Positions 7,438-14,146 of a stretch of 16,472 bases of DNA are shown one piece after another (within the stretch, counting starts at the first letter, position 1; every line of letters begins with the position of its first letter). Location of the stretch: contig CAITUB010000005.1 in assembly GCA_903895515.1 (NCBI GenBank), positions 1 through 16,472 of the forward strand, written 5' to 3'. The notes under the pieces were generated by a model, which saw only the letters and a list, made by a program, of their open reading frames with translations, was not told the DNA's origin and ran no database searches. Source of the DNA: an uncultured Acidimicrobium sp. (GTDB lineage Bacteria > Actinomycetota > Acidimicrobiia > Acidimicrobiales > Ilumatobacteraceae). A program made the translations under genes and the position numbers.

Positions 7438-8182
7438 GAAGACGTGAGCGCAATTGCAACACTGCCTTCGTATGAATCTGCGACACTCTGCTCTCGGTTA
7501 CACCGAGCACGTCACCGATTTCGGCAAGTGTGAGATTCTCTTCGTAATACAACACAAGAACAGTTCGTTCTTTTTCTGGAAGCTTCTTCATTTCTTGGCG
7601 CATGATTCTGCGCGTTTCGTCTGCTTCAACGACTGCGTCTGGGCTGGTGGCACGATGCATGTCTGAATGTGTGGCTGTGGCGGTGTTGTCGGCAACCACG
7701 TGATCAAGCGGACCAACCGAACCAGCTGCAATGTCGGATAACCATTTTTGAAAGTCGGTATCGGAAATTTCTAACTTCGCCGCAATTTCTTCTTCAGACG
7801 GCGAGCGACCCAGTTCGTGTTCAAGCGTGGACATCGCTTGCTCCACCGATCGCGACTTTGAACGCACACTTCTAGGAACCCAATCGAGTGCACGAAGGCT
7901 GTCAAGAATGGCGCCACGAATTCTCGGTATTGCATAGGTTTCAAACTTTGCGCCCTGCGTTGGGTCGTACCGATCGATGGCATTCATTAATCCGAACACG
8001 CCAGCAGAAACTAAATCTCCCGTGTCCACACGCTTCGGCAAACCTGCTGCCAAACGACCAGCAACGAACTTGATGAGTGACGCGTAGTGAACCACTAGCC
8101 ATTCACGCGCAATGGGGTCTTTGCCGTCGTGCCACTGCTGCCAAGCATCATCAATTGTCAGGCGAACGGGCAGAGCATTCAT
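7418..8182 (-). CDS. whiG: RNA polymerase sigma factor of the FliA/WhiG (sigma-28) family
   Basis: 254 residues, the normal size for this group. Region 2 spans about 26-100, with GDLVSAGVFGLMNAIDRYDP (55-74) and KFETYAIPRIRGAILDSLR (79-97), the core-binding and -10 recognition helices. Region 3 is about 108-155 (SPSEEEIAAKLEIS). Region 4 is about 200-248, with LPEKERTVLVLYYEENLTLA and a helix-turn-helix GDVLGVTESRVSQIHTKA that reads the -35. The gene is placed upstream of an M23 gene and rpsB as whiG is in Streptomyces, so I use that symbol. The regulon here is unknown, and motility or sporulation should not be assumed. The ATG at 8180-8182 starts nine bases after the xerC stop; the AGGG before it is too close to be a good ribosome binding site. 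No anti-sigma gene is adjacent. Confidence 0.9.
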   Translation of the reverse strand: MNALPVRLTIDDAWQQWHDGKDPIAREWLVVHYASLIKFVAGRLAAGLPKRVDTGDLVSAGVFGLMNAIDRYDPTQGAKFETYAIPRIRGAILDSLRALDWVPRSVRSKSRSVEQAMSTLEHELGRSPSEEEIAAKLEISDTDFQKWLSDIAAGSVGPLDHVVADNTATATHSDMHRATSPDAVVEADETRRIMRQEMKKLPEKERTVLVLYYEENLTLAEIGDVLGVTESRVSQIHTKAVLQLRSRLRAAEID

Positions 8183-8191
8183 GCCCTGTAA

Positions 8192-9070
8192 TTATGCCCG
8201 CGGATGCGATACCCCGTAGGCAGACTTCAGTCGCTCTTTGCTCACATGCGTATAACGCTGAGTAGTTGCCACATCGCTGTGCCCCAACAACTCTTGGACA
8301 GCGCGCAAGTCGGCACCATTATCGAGCAAATGTGTCGCAAACGTGTGGCGAAGTGCGTGAGGGTGCGTAGGCGCTAACGAGCGTGCATCAATGATTCGTC
8401 GCACATCGCGGGTGCCAAGTCGACCACCACGGCCATTGACGAACAATGCCAATTCGGTCTTGTCTGTGGACACCTCCGAACGAAGTATCGCCCACGCTGT
8501 GAGTGCGACCAGCGATGGCTCGCTCACCGGAACGCGGCGTTGCTTGTTGCCCTTACCTGTCACAATGACTGCCTGTTGTTTCACATTCACGCTGTCCACA
8601 TCGAGTGAACACAGTTCGCTTACACGCAATCCGCTTCCATACAGCAATTCAATAATTGCCGTGTCGCGTGCATTCTTCCAATCTGGGTCAGCATCGTTCG
8701 TTGCGTGCAGAAGCGCATTCAGTTGTTCGTTCGTGAGCACCTTTGGAAGCCGACCAGTATCGGTGGGGGTACGCACACCGGCAGTTGGATCGATTTCTAT
8801 TTTGTGATCGCGCACCAGCCACGCAAAGTATTTGCGCAGTGCGGCAACCTTTCGGCCAACGCTGCGCTTCGCCATTTTCATGGTGGTGAGAAACCCGATG
8901 TACTGCCGCACCACATCTTTGGTCACCTTGCGGGGGTCGTCGATGGACTGTCGCTCTACCCAATTTGCGAATTGCGAGATGTCGCTGACATAAGCAGAAA
9001 TCGTGTTCGTAGAAGCAGCAGTGAGCGACGTAGCGAAGTCGTCAATTTCCCAAGCGGTTGCTGCCTCCAT
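8192..9070 (-). CDS. xerC: Site-specific tyrosine recombinase XerC/XerD
   Basis: 292 residues with the chosen ATG at 9068-9070, standard for XerC/D. The reading frame stays open to 9124, but the extra 18 residues would overlap dprA by 83 bases and do not resemble family N-termini; a GTG at 9077-9079 is another option. The N-terminal SAM-like domain (about 5-95) includes NTISAYVSDISQFANWV. The catalytic domain has the full set of residues: R149 (GSGLRVSEL), K173 (TGKGNKQRR), H238 and R241 (HPHALRHTFATHLL), H264 (LLGHS) and nucleophile Y273 (QRYTH). Family knowledge: Xer recombinases resolve chromosome dimers at dif. XerC and XerD cannot be separated with certainty by eye; position beside dprA and whiG favours xerC. 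It overlaps the dprA 3' end by 29 bases, and the sigma gene follows after nine bases. Confidence 0.92.
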   Translation of the reverse strand: MEAATAWEIDDFATSLTAASTNTISAYVSDISQFANWVERQSIDDPRKVTKDVVRQYIGFLTTMKMAKRSVGRKVAALRKYFAWLVRDHKIEIDPTAGVRTPTDTGRLPKVLTNEQLNALLHATNDADPDWKNARDTAIIELLYGSGLRVSELCSLDVDSVNVKQQAVIVTGKGNKQRRVPVSEPSLVALTAWAILRSEVSTDKTELALFVNGRGGRLGTRDVRRIIDARSLAPTHPHALRHTFATHLLDNGADLRAVQELLGHSDVATTQRYTHVSKERLKSAYGVSHPRA

Positions 9071-10169
9071 GAATTCCACCGTACCCCGCTGGTGTTTGCG
9101 CACCGAGCACCTCCCACCAACCACCGTTGTTCACTACCCAACCCATTGACTCCATGCGTCCAAGGGCAAACGCAATATCGACGACATCGCGTCTTGTGCG
9201 GAGCACCAGCTGATCCAAGGTGAGCGCGTCGCCGGCCATTGCAATAGCAAGCGCTGCGTCGTCTGGCAATAACGAACTTCGTTCGTCGAACAGCGGAGGG
9301 TGCACTCGGCGAGTGTCGAGCCCCAGTGCAACAAGCACATCGTCTACAGACACCACCGGTGCACACCCCTGCTGCAATAACAAATTGGTTCCTGCTGAAG
9401 ATGTGTTGCGGGGCGAACCGGGTACAGCCATAACCGTGATGTCGCGCTTCTGTGCTTCTTCCACCGTGATCATGGAACCGCCAGTTGCGCGCGACTCCAC
9501 GACGACAACAACTTCAGACAAAGCTGCAAGCACTCGATTGCGCAATGGAAAGCGATATGGCTCGGGAGATGTTCCTGGCGGCGACTCACTGAGCAACAAC
9601 CCATGTTCAGAAATGAAATTCCACAGCTCAATATTTTCTTTTGGATACACCACGTCTAAACCAGAGGCAACTACCCCAATGGGAATACCCAACCGAGTGC
9701 GGTCGCTTGCTCGCGAATACGCAACTGACACGCCTTTGTGTGCCCAAGCATCTATTCCTCTTGCAAGCCCAGACACGGTTGCAATTCCCTGCTCAGCAAG
9801 ATCGAACGAAATGTGTGACGCCATGTATCTGCCTGCCGCAGTTGCAGAACGCGTGCCCACTATGCCAACACGACGTTGGTTCAGTGCCCCAAGGTTGCCG
9901 CGGAAAAACAACACCGGGCTGCGGGTTGGATCTTGCTGCAACATGCACGGAAAATCTGGAGCGCCAACATGCGTGACCGACATTGCTGTGAGTTCTAACC
10001 GCTGTGCCATTCGCTCACATTCCTGCAACGTTGGTTGATTGTTACCAAGTGTTGCTGCAACCGCACTAGGCAATTGCTTGTCTAGTAACTGCGACAGTTT
10101 GCGACTGGTCAGCGTTGGCTTAGTAGCCAATACCGCAGCAATTACTCGCTCGTCATCGAGTGCCATCAT
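9042..10169 (-). CDS. dprA: DNA-processing protein DprA (Smf)
   Basis: 375 residues. The ATG at 10167-10169 was chosen because it overlaps the comM stop as ATGA; an upstream extension to 10256 lies wholly in the comM tail, is Cys/Arg-rich and looks unnatural. The extended Rossmann core carries GIVGTRSAT (102-110), SGLARGIDAWAHKG (133-146), SGLDVVYP (169-176), FPLRNRVLAALSE (207-219) and the VPGSPRNTSSAGTN segment (249-262). A C-terminal winged-helix-like domain (about 308-355) follows. DprA binds incoming single-stranded DNA and loads RecA during natural transformation. Residues about 150-162 (YSRASDRTRLG) look like a short insertion before the strand leading to SGLD. The 3' end overlaps xerC by 29 bases. 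Together with comM this suggests a DNA-uptake or recombination role, although no uptake machinery is in the window. Confidence 0.93.
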   Translation of the reverse strand: MMALDDERVIAAVLATKPTLTSRKLSQLLDKQLPSAVAATLGNNQPTLQECERMAQRLELTAMSVTHVGAPDFPCMLQQDPTRSPVLFFRGNLGALNQRRVGIVGTRSATAAGRYMASHISFDLAEQGIATVSGLARGIDAWAHKGVSVAYSRASDRTRLGIPIGVVASGLDVVYPKENIELWNFISEHGLLLSESPPGTSPEPYRFPLRNRVLAALSEVVVVVESRATGGSMITVEEAQKRDITVMAVPGSPRNTSSAGTNLLLQQGCAPVVSVDDVLVALGLDTRRVHPPLFDERSSLLPDDAALAIAMAGDALTLDQLVLRTRRDVVDIAFALGRMESMGWVVNNGGWWEVLGAQTPAGYGGIHGGSNRLGN

Positions 10170-11695
10170 GATTGCGCAACCCGATCTCCGGAAAACTGTG
10201 GCTGCACTCCAACACGAAGCGCAAGCGCAACAGCAACGTGAACTTCTTCCACACATTCGGATTGATCTCGCAGGTCGGACACCGTGCGAGCCACGCGACG
10301 AATGCGGTGATACCCACGACCCGAGAGTCGGCCACGCTCAACGTGGTGGCGAAGTAACGCAGCGGCCGCAGGACTGAGTGGTGCGAACTTGTCTAATGCA
10401 TCGGCCGAGAGCGCCGAGTTGACGCAACCATTTCTACTCATTGCAAGATCTCGAGCAGTTGCTACGCGTAGCGCAATGTCGCGACTTGACTCAGATGGCT
10501 TCGCTGCAAGTAGTTCATCTACGTGCGGACGAGTAACCGCAACGCGCAAGTCGAATCGGTCGAGTAACGGGCCCGAGAACCTTCGCAGATATTTCTGCTT
10601 TGCACGATCGTCGCACACACATAAACCTGGAGTACCTTCACCACACGGGCATGGATTAGTTGCAGCAACTAACAAAAACTTTGCTGGCAACTGCACCGAA
10701 GACTTCGCGCGTGCAACGCGAACCACGCCTTCTTCTAACGGCTGACGCAACGCATCCAGAACACTTGGTGCAAACTCACCCAATTCATCTAGGAACAACA
10801 CGCCATTTGTGGCTAACGAAATTTCTCCAGGGCGAAGCGACGAAGTTCCGCCGCCAACCATGGCAACCAGTGACGTGGAGTGATGGGGCGCTCGCAGCGG
10901 AGGCCTGCTTACCAATCCGTTCGCAGGCAACGCCAAATGTGCGGCCGAATGAACAATGGTGGTAGTTACGGCATCGTGTGCAGACAGGTTGGGCAATATT
11001 CCAACCAGGCGTTGTGCAAGCATGGACTTGCCAGCGCCAGGTGGACCAACGAGCAACATGTGATGCGCGCCGGCCGCGGCAATTTCGCATGCATGTCGCG
11101 CCGCGCTTTGTCCGCGCACATCAGCCATGTCGGCAATGTCGTGTTGCTTGTGTTCAACGTGTACGTCGGCCACTTGTTGCCACTGCTCTTCCCCGCGAAT
11201 GCAGCGAACCAACTCGGCAAGATTGGACACCGAACGAACGGCGCGCCGTGAAGCAACGCAAGCCTCACGTTCGGCAACTCGGGGAACCACCACCACTCGG
11301 TCATCGAGTGAGGCAACGAGTGGAACCACTCCAGGAACACTGCGCAACGAACCATCCAGTCCCAGTTCACCGACAAATGCAAACTCTGCAATGGAATCTG
11401 CAGTGAGTGCTTCCTGCACCACCAACAGGCCAATAGCAATTGCCACGTCTAGGCCAGCACCGCCCTTGCGTTCGTTTGCGCCATTGGCCAGGTTGACCGT
11501 GATGCGCTTGTTTGGCCAGGGCAAGTCGCACGACAACAACGCAGCCCGCACTCTGTCGCGTGATTCGCGGCACGCTTCATCAGGCTGACCAACAATGGTG
11601 AACCCCGGCAGGCCCATTCCTAAATGAATTTCAATATCTACAGGGGCGCCCTGAACTCCGAGCAACGTTGCAGAGCGAATGGATACAAATGACAT
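10166..11695 (-). CDS. comM: ComM/YifB-family AAA+ ATPase (Mg-chelatase-like helicase)
   Basis: 509 residues, the family length. The N-terminal Lon-like domain (1 to about 165) has the typical GLPGFTIVG (28-36) and KRITVNLA. The AAA+ module carries Walker A GPPGAGKS (217-224), Walker B VLFLDE (299-304), the zinc-finger-like NPCPCG (347-352) with further cysteines at 359 and 361, and LLDRFD (377-382). The C-terminal Mg-chelatase domain ends with SGRGYHRIRRVARTVSDL. Family knowledge: ComM is a hexameric helicase that promotes branch migration during natural transformation. It is the first gene of the long minus-strand block, and its ATG at 11693-11695 faces the divergent lipoprotein gene. No clear Shine-Dalgarno precedes it. 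The stop overlaps dprA by four bases. yraN, which often precedes comM in Actinobacteria, is not between it and the divergent gene. Confidence 0.95.
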   Translation of the reverse strand: MSFVSIRSATLLGVQGAPVDIEIHLGMGLPGFTIVGQPDEACRESRDRVRAALLSCDLPWPNKRITVNLANGANERKGGAGLDVAIAIGLLVVQEALTADSIAEFAFVGELGLDGSLRSVPGVVPLVASLDDRVVVVPRVAEREACVASRRAVRSVSNLAELVRCIRGEEQWQQVADVHVEHKQHDIADMADVRGQSAARHACEIAAAGAHHMLLVGPPGAGKSMLAQRLVGILPNLSAHDAVTTTIVHSAAHLALPANGLVSRPPLRAPHHSTSLVAMVGGGTSSLRPGEISLATNGVLFLDELGEFAPSVLDALRQPLEEGVVRVARAKSSVQLPAKFLLVAATNPCPCGEGTPGLCVCDDRAKQKYLRRFSGPLLDRFDLRVAVTRPHVDELLAAKPSESSRDIALRVATARDLAMSRNGCVNSALSADALDKFAPLSPAAAALLRHHVERGRLSGRGYHRIRRVARTVSDLRDQSECVEEVHVAVALALRVGVQPQFSGDRVAQS

Positions 11696-11780
11696 ACAAC
11701 GAGGTGTGCCAATAACTGCACATTCGGAAGCACATATGGAGTGCCACCAACCATGCTCCTATTCCTGTGAGAATGTTCGG
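11696..11780. promoter_or_regulatory. Divergent promoter region between comM and the lipoprotein gene
   Basis: These 85 bases separate two divergently transcribed genes and must hold at least the plus-strand promoter, and probably the start of the long comM block. No unambiguous -35/-10 pair is visible on either strand. CATATG and AT-rich patches such as TATTCC (about 11760, plus strand) are weak candidates only. Confidence 0.4.
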
Positions 11781-12170
11781 GTGCGACGCCTCACCCCACT
11801 GATATTCATTGCATTATTCGCAGTAACTGCGTGCTCTGAGACTCCGCGCACGGGTACGAACTTCTGTCGCCAACTGGCAAAAGAAATGCCAGGAATTGCA
11901 GTGATGCCCGCAACGGTTGAAGAAGTGAATGCAGCCGTTGGTCATTTCACCAGGCTGCGGAAAGTTGCACCACTTGAAGTGCAGCAGGACTGGGATGTAC
12001 TCACCAAATTAATGATTGCGGCATCAAAGGTGAAAGCAGAGGATGCAGAGAGTGTGCAACAAGTTGCAGACTTGGCATACGCCTCCGAAGCCAGCTCGAA
12101 GTCGGCTTCAGACTGGGTGAAGGCAACGTGTGGAGTTGATATTTCGCTTGGCGTTCAAGTAACGCCGTAG
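11781..12170 (+). CDS. Putative small lipoprotein of unknown function
   Basis: 129 residues from the GTG at 11781-11783. This start gives a compact lipoprotein signal: MRR, a hydrophobic run LTPLIFIALFAV, then the lipobox VTAC with Cys18 as the lipid-anchored residue. The frame is open upstream to 11679, and an ATG at 11736 has a GGAAG before it. That ATG would put a long Cys-rich segment ahead of the signal, so I prefer the GTG. The mature part is mainly helical, with no catalytic motif recognised: FCRQLAKEMPG near the start, a PLEVQQDWDVLTKLM segment, and a final SDWVKATCGVDIS. Two cysteines (in FCR and ATCG) could form a disulfide. The pattern of an N-terminal FC, a central Pro/Asp-Trp segment and a C-terminal CG recurs in small actinobacterial envelope proteins of unknown role. 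It is the only plus-strand gene in the first 15.7 kb and converges on clpP with a 5-base gap. Confidence 0.7.
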   Translation: MRRLTPLIFIALFAVTACSETPRTGTNFCRQLAKEMPGIAVMPATVEEVNAAVGHFTRLRKVAPLEVQQDWDVLTKLMIAASKVKAEDAESVQQVADLAYASEASSKSASDWVKATCGVDISLGVQVTP

Positions 12171-12175
12171 TTCAA

Positions 12176-12784
12176 TTAGCGAATTTCTCCACGCTTCACA
12201 ATTACTTTGTCGACAAGACCGTAATCTTTCGCAAGATCTGGTGTGAACCAACGATCACGCTCTGAGTCTTGCTGAATCTGTTCAATCTTTTGTCCGGAGT
12301 GGAATGCAATGAGTTCGGCCATGCGCTTCTTCGTGTACTGCAGTTGCTCAGCCTGAATTGCAATGTCTGAAGCTTGACCACGAAGACCAGCAAGTGGTTG
12401 GTGCATCATGATGCGCGCGTTTGGCAACGTGTAACGCTTGCCCGCTGTTCCTGCGGTGAGCAAGAACTGACCCATCGAGGCAGCAAGACCCAGGCACACC
12501 GTTGCAACGTCGCAACTAATGAACTGCATCGTGTCGTAAATTGCCATGCCTGCGGTTACTGAACCGCCTGGACTGTTGATGTATAGCCACACATCGGCTT
12601 TTGGGTCTTCGCCTTCAAGGAACAACAGCTGTGCGCAAATTTGGTTCGCAACATCGTCATTCACGTCGCTGCCCAACATGATGACTCGGCTCTTCAACAA
12701 CCGAAGGAAGATGTTGCTTTGTGCATCGGGGCCGCCATCTTGTGCAAATGGCGCGTTTGGCAAGTGAAGTGGGCTGTTACTCAT
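12176..12784 (-). CDS. clpP: ATP-dependent Clp protease proteolytic subunit
   Basis: 202 residues, typical ClpP. The catalytic triad is S103 in GLAASMGQ, H128 in MMHQPL and D177 in ERDRW, at the same spacing as in E. coli ClpP. Other landmarks are YINSPGGSVTAGMAIYDTM (68-86, oxyanion-hole region) and the C-terminal KDYGLVDKV. ClpP forms a tetradecameric chamber that degrades proteins delivered by ClpX or ClpC in the cytosol. No chaperone gene and no second clpP copy are adjacent, although Actinobacteria usually have two. The ATG at 12782-12784 is 21 bases after the stop of the upstream PLP enzyme, with no good Shine-Dalgarno; read-through from that gene is plausible. It ends five bases from the convergent lipoprotein gene, with no visible terminator between them. 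Confidence 0.96.
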   Translation of the reverse strand: MSNSPLHLPNAPFAQDGGPDAQSNIFLRLLKSRVIMLGSDVNDDVANQICAQLLFLEGEDPKADVWLYINSPGGSVTAGMAIYDTMQFISCDVATVCLGLAASMGQFLLTAGTAGKRYTLPNARIMMHQPLAGLRGQASDIAIQAEQLQYTKKRMAELIAFHSGQKIEQIQQDSERDRWFTPDLAKDYGLVDKVIVKRGEIR

Positions 12785-12805
12785 GGCGATCAGACTACTA
12801 CCCCA

Positions 12806-14140
12806 CTATTGCGCAGTAGGGAGTGGCATGAAGTGACGCCGAACACCACTAAACACCACAACAACGCGTTCATCATTGGCGATTTCGCCACGAATTGCGA
12901 GGAGTCCTGCGAGTCCTGCCGTTCCCGTGGGGCTCACATCAATGGTTGTCACCTTGTGCGCAAGCGCATACGCGTCGACAATGTGCTGCTCGGTAGCAAC
13001 AACAGGAGAGCCACCACTTTCCGCCATTGCATTGCACACACCGATCCAGTCGTACGTCTCGTCATCCAAAATTCCATCGGCAAGTGATGACTCCACGTTT
13101 TCCCACGGCCACATACATTCAGACCAACGAGGTCCTGCATTGTTCCCGCCACCACTTGCAGTTGCGTGTTGCCATGCCCGAGCAAGCGGCGCGCAACCTT
13201 GCGTCTGCACTGCGTGCAACTTTGGTCGCAGACCACCCGCATACAGACCAGCGCTTCCACACGCTGCAAATGCACCGCCACCCACTTGCATAAACACTCT
13301 GTCGAGCGGTGGTCCGCTCACGCGTTCCATGCTGTCGGCCATTTCCCAACCAATCGTGCGACCGCCATCGAGGCACCATGCATTTTCGGTTCCTTGAACA
13401 CCAAACGGAATTGCGCCATTTGCAACTGCTTCGCGGAAGCGATGCACACACGGATCACCCGGTGCATCATTTGCCAAACGCGGACAACGCACAATGGTGG
13501 CGCCAACCGAGAGCAATAGATCTGTTAGCTCTGCGGCGGCGTTTTCAGGAACAAACACTTCAATAGGCCAGCTCATTGCTTTGGCAAGCGTGGATGCGGC
13601 AAAGGCAGCATTGCCACACGACGCAATAGCAAGTGGCGGACGAGTATTGGGTGTTGACCACAATGCCGTGCCGGTTTGTTCTGCTGCAAGCAGGTGAAGC
13701 ATCTCGGTGAACAGATGTCGCGATTTGTGCGAACCTGCAACGCCGCGAGTTTCATCTTTCACCCACACACCGCCAGCAGCGGTAAATCCAAGTGCATCTG
13801 AAAGCGCATCGTGTCGAGCAAACGGAGTTACTCGGAAACCCGTTCCGGCAACGCGCTGTACCGCAGCGTCGGCTTCACGAATCAGTGCAATACGCGCATG
13901 GTCTGACATGCCTAATGCAGCGGCGAAGGCATCCCATGCCAAGTATTTGCGAAATGCGATGTACGGGTTGTCGTCACCCGTACTGCGCAATGGCGCTATC
14001 GGCTGCTCTATCTGCAACACATGATGCGTGTCGTGCTCATTGGAATTCGGGCAACGCCACGACAGCGGTGTGCCTATTGAAACTCGCTCTCCACACACAG
14101 CACACTTCCACCCAACTTGTGGTTGAGCCAGCGTGGACAT
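12806..14140 (-). CDS. Threonine-synthase-like PLP enzyme (fold type II) with N-terminal zinc ribbon
   Basis: 444 residues. An N-terminal ribbon has C13, C16 and C30; the expected fourth cysteine is S33, so H36 or H39/H40 may complete the site or it may be degenerate. The PLP domain carries VKDETRGVAGSHKSRHLF (127-144) with K139 as the likely Schiff-base lysine. Other landmarks are the Asn loop ASCGNAAFA (173-181), the Gly-rich phosphate loop GGGAFAACGSAG (287-298), and SPTGTAGLAGLL (403-414) near the PLP ring nitrogen. Overall order matches threonine synthase / threonine dehydratase-type enzymes, but SHKSRH replaces the usual SFKDRG, so the substrate is uncertain. I do not assign thrC. The ATG at 14138-14140 is six bases after the stop of the other PLP gene, with no clear Shine-Dalgarno; the two are probably co-transcribed. 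clpP follows after 21 bases. Confidence 0.75.
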   Translation of the reverse strand: MSTLAQPQVGWKCAVCGERVSIGTPLSWRCPNSNEHDTHHVLQIEQPIAPLRSTGDDNPYIAFRKYLAWDAFAAALGMSDHARIALIREADAAVQRVAGTGFRVTPFARHDALSDALGFTAAGGVWVKDETRGVAGSHKSRHLFTEMLHLLAAEQTGTALWSTPNTRPPLAIASCGNAAFAASTLAKAMSWPIEVFVPENAAAELTDLLLSVGATIVRCPRLANDAPGDPCVHRFREAVANGAIPFGVQGTENAWCLDGGRTIGWEMADSMERVSGPPLDRVFMQVGGGAFAACGSAGLYAGGLRPKLHAVQTQGCAPLARAWQHATASGGGNNAGPRWSECMWPWENVESSLADGILDDETYDWIGVCNAMAESGGSPVVATEQHIVDAYALAHKVTTIDVSPTGTAGLAGLLAIRGEIANDERVVVVFSGVRRHFMPLPTAQ

Positions 14141-14146
14141 TGCTGG

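Noticed and set aside
9071..9124. Upstream extension of xerC by 18 residues
   Set aside because: It would overlap dprA by 83 bases and adds sequence unlike Xer N-termini; the internal ATG at 9070 starts just before the conserved domain.
9220..10038. A 272-codon plus-strand open frame opposite dprA
   Set aside because: It lies wholly antisense to dprA, whose frame has all family motifs; the antisense translation is Ser/Thr/Arg-rich low-complexity sequence with no domain, as expected from a shadow frame.
10170..10256. Upstream extension of dprA to a start at 10256
   Set aside because: The 29 extra residues are Cys/Arg/Ser-rich, overlap the comM coding end, and an ATG overlapping the comM stop by four bases gives the normal DprA N-terminus.
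11679..11780. Longer start (11679 or ATG 11736) for the lipoprotein gene
   Set aside because: Either would bury the lipoprotein signal behind a polar Cys-rich stretch, and 11679 would overlap the start of comM; the GTG at 11781 gives a textbook signal length.
12171..12175. Bidirectional terminator between the lipoprotein gene and clpP
   Set aside because: The five-base gap and the flanking coding ends show no hairpin with T-tracts.
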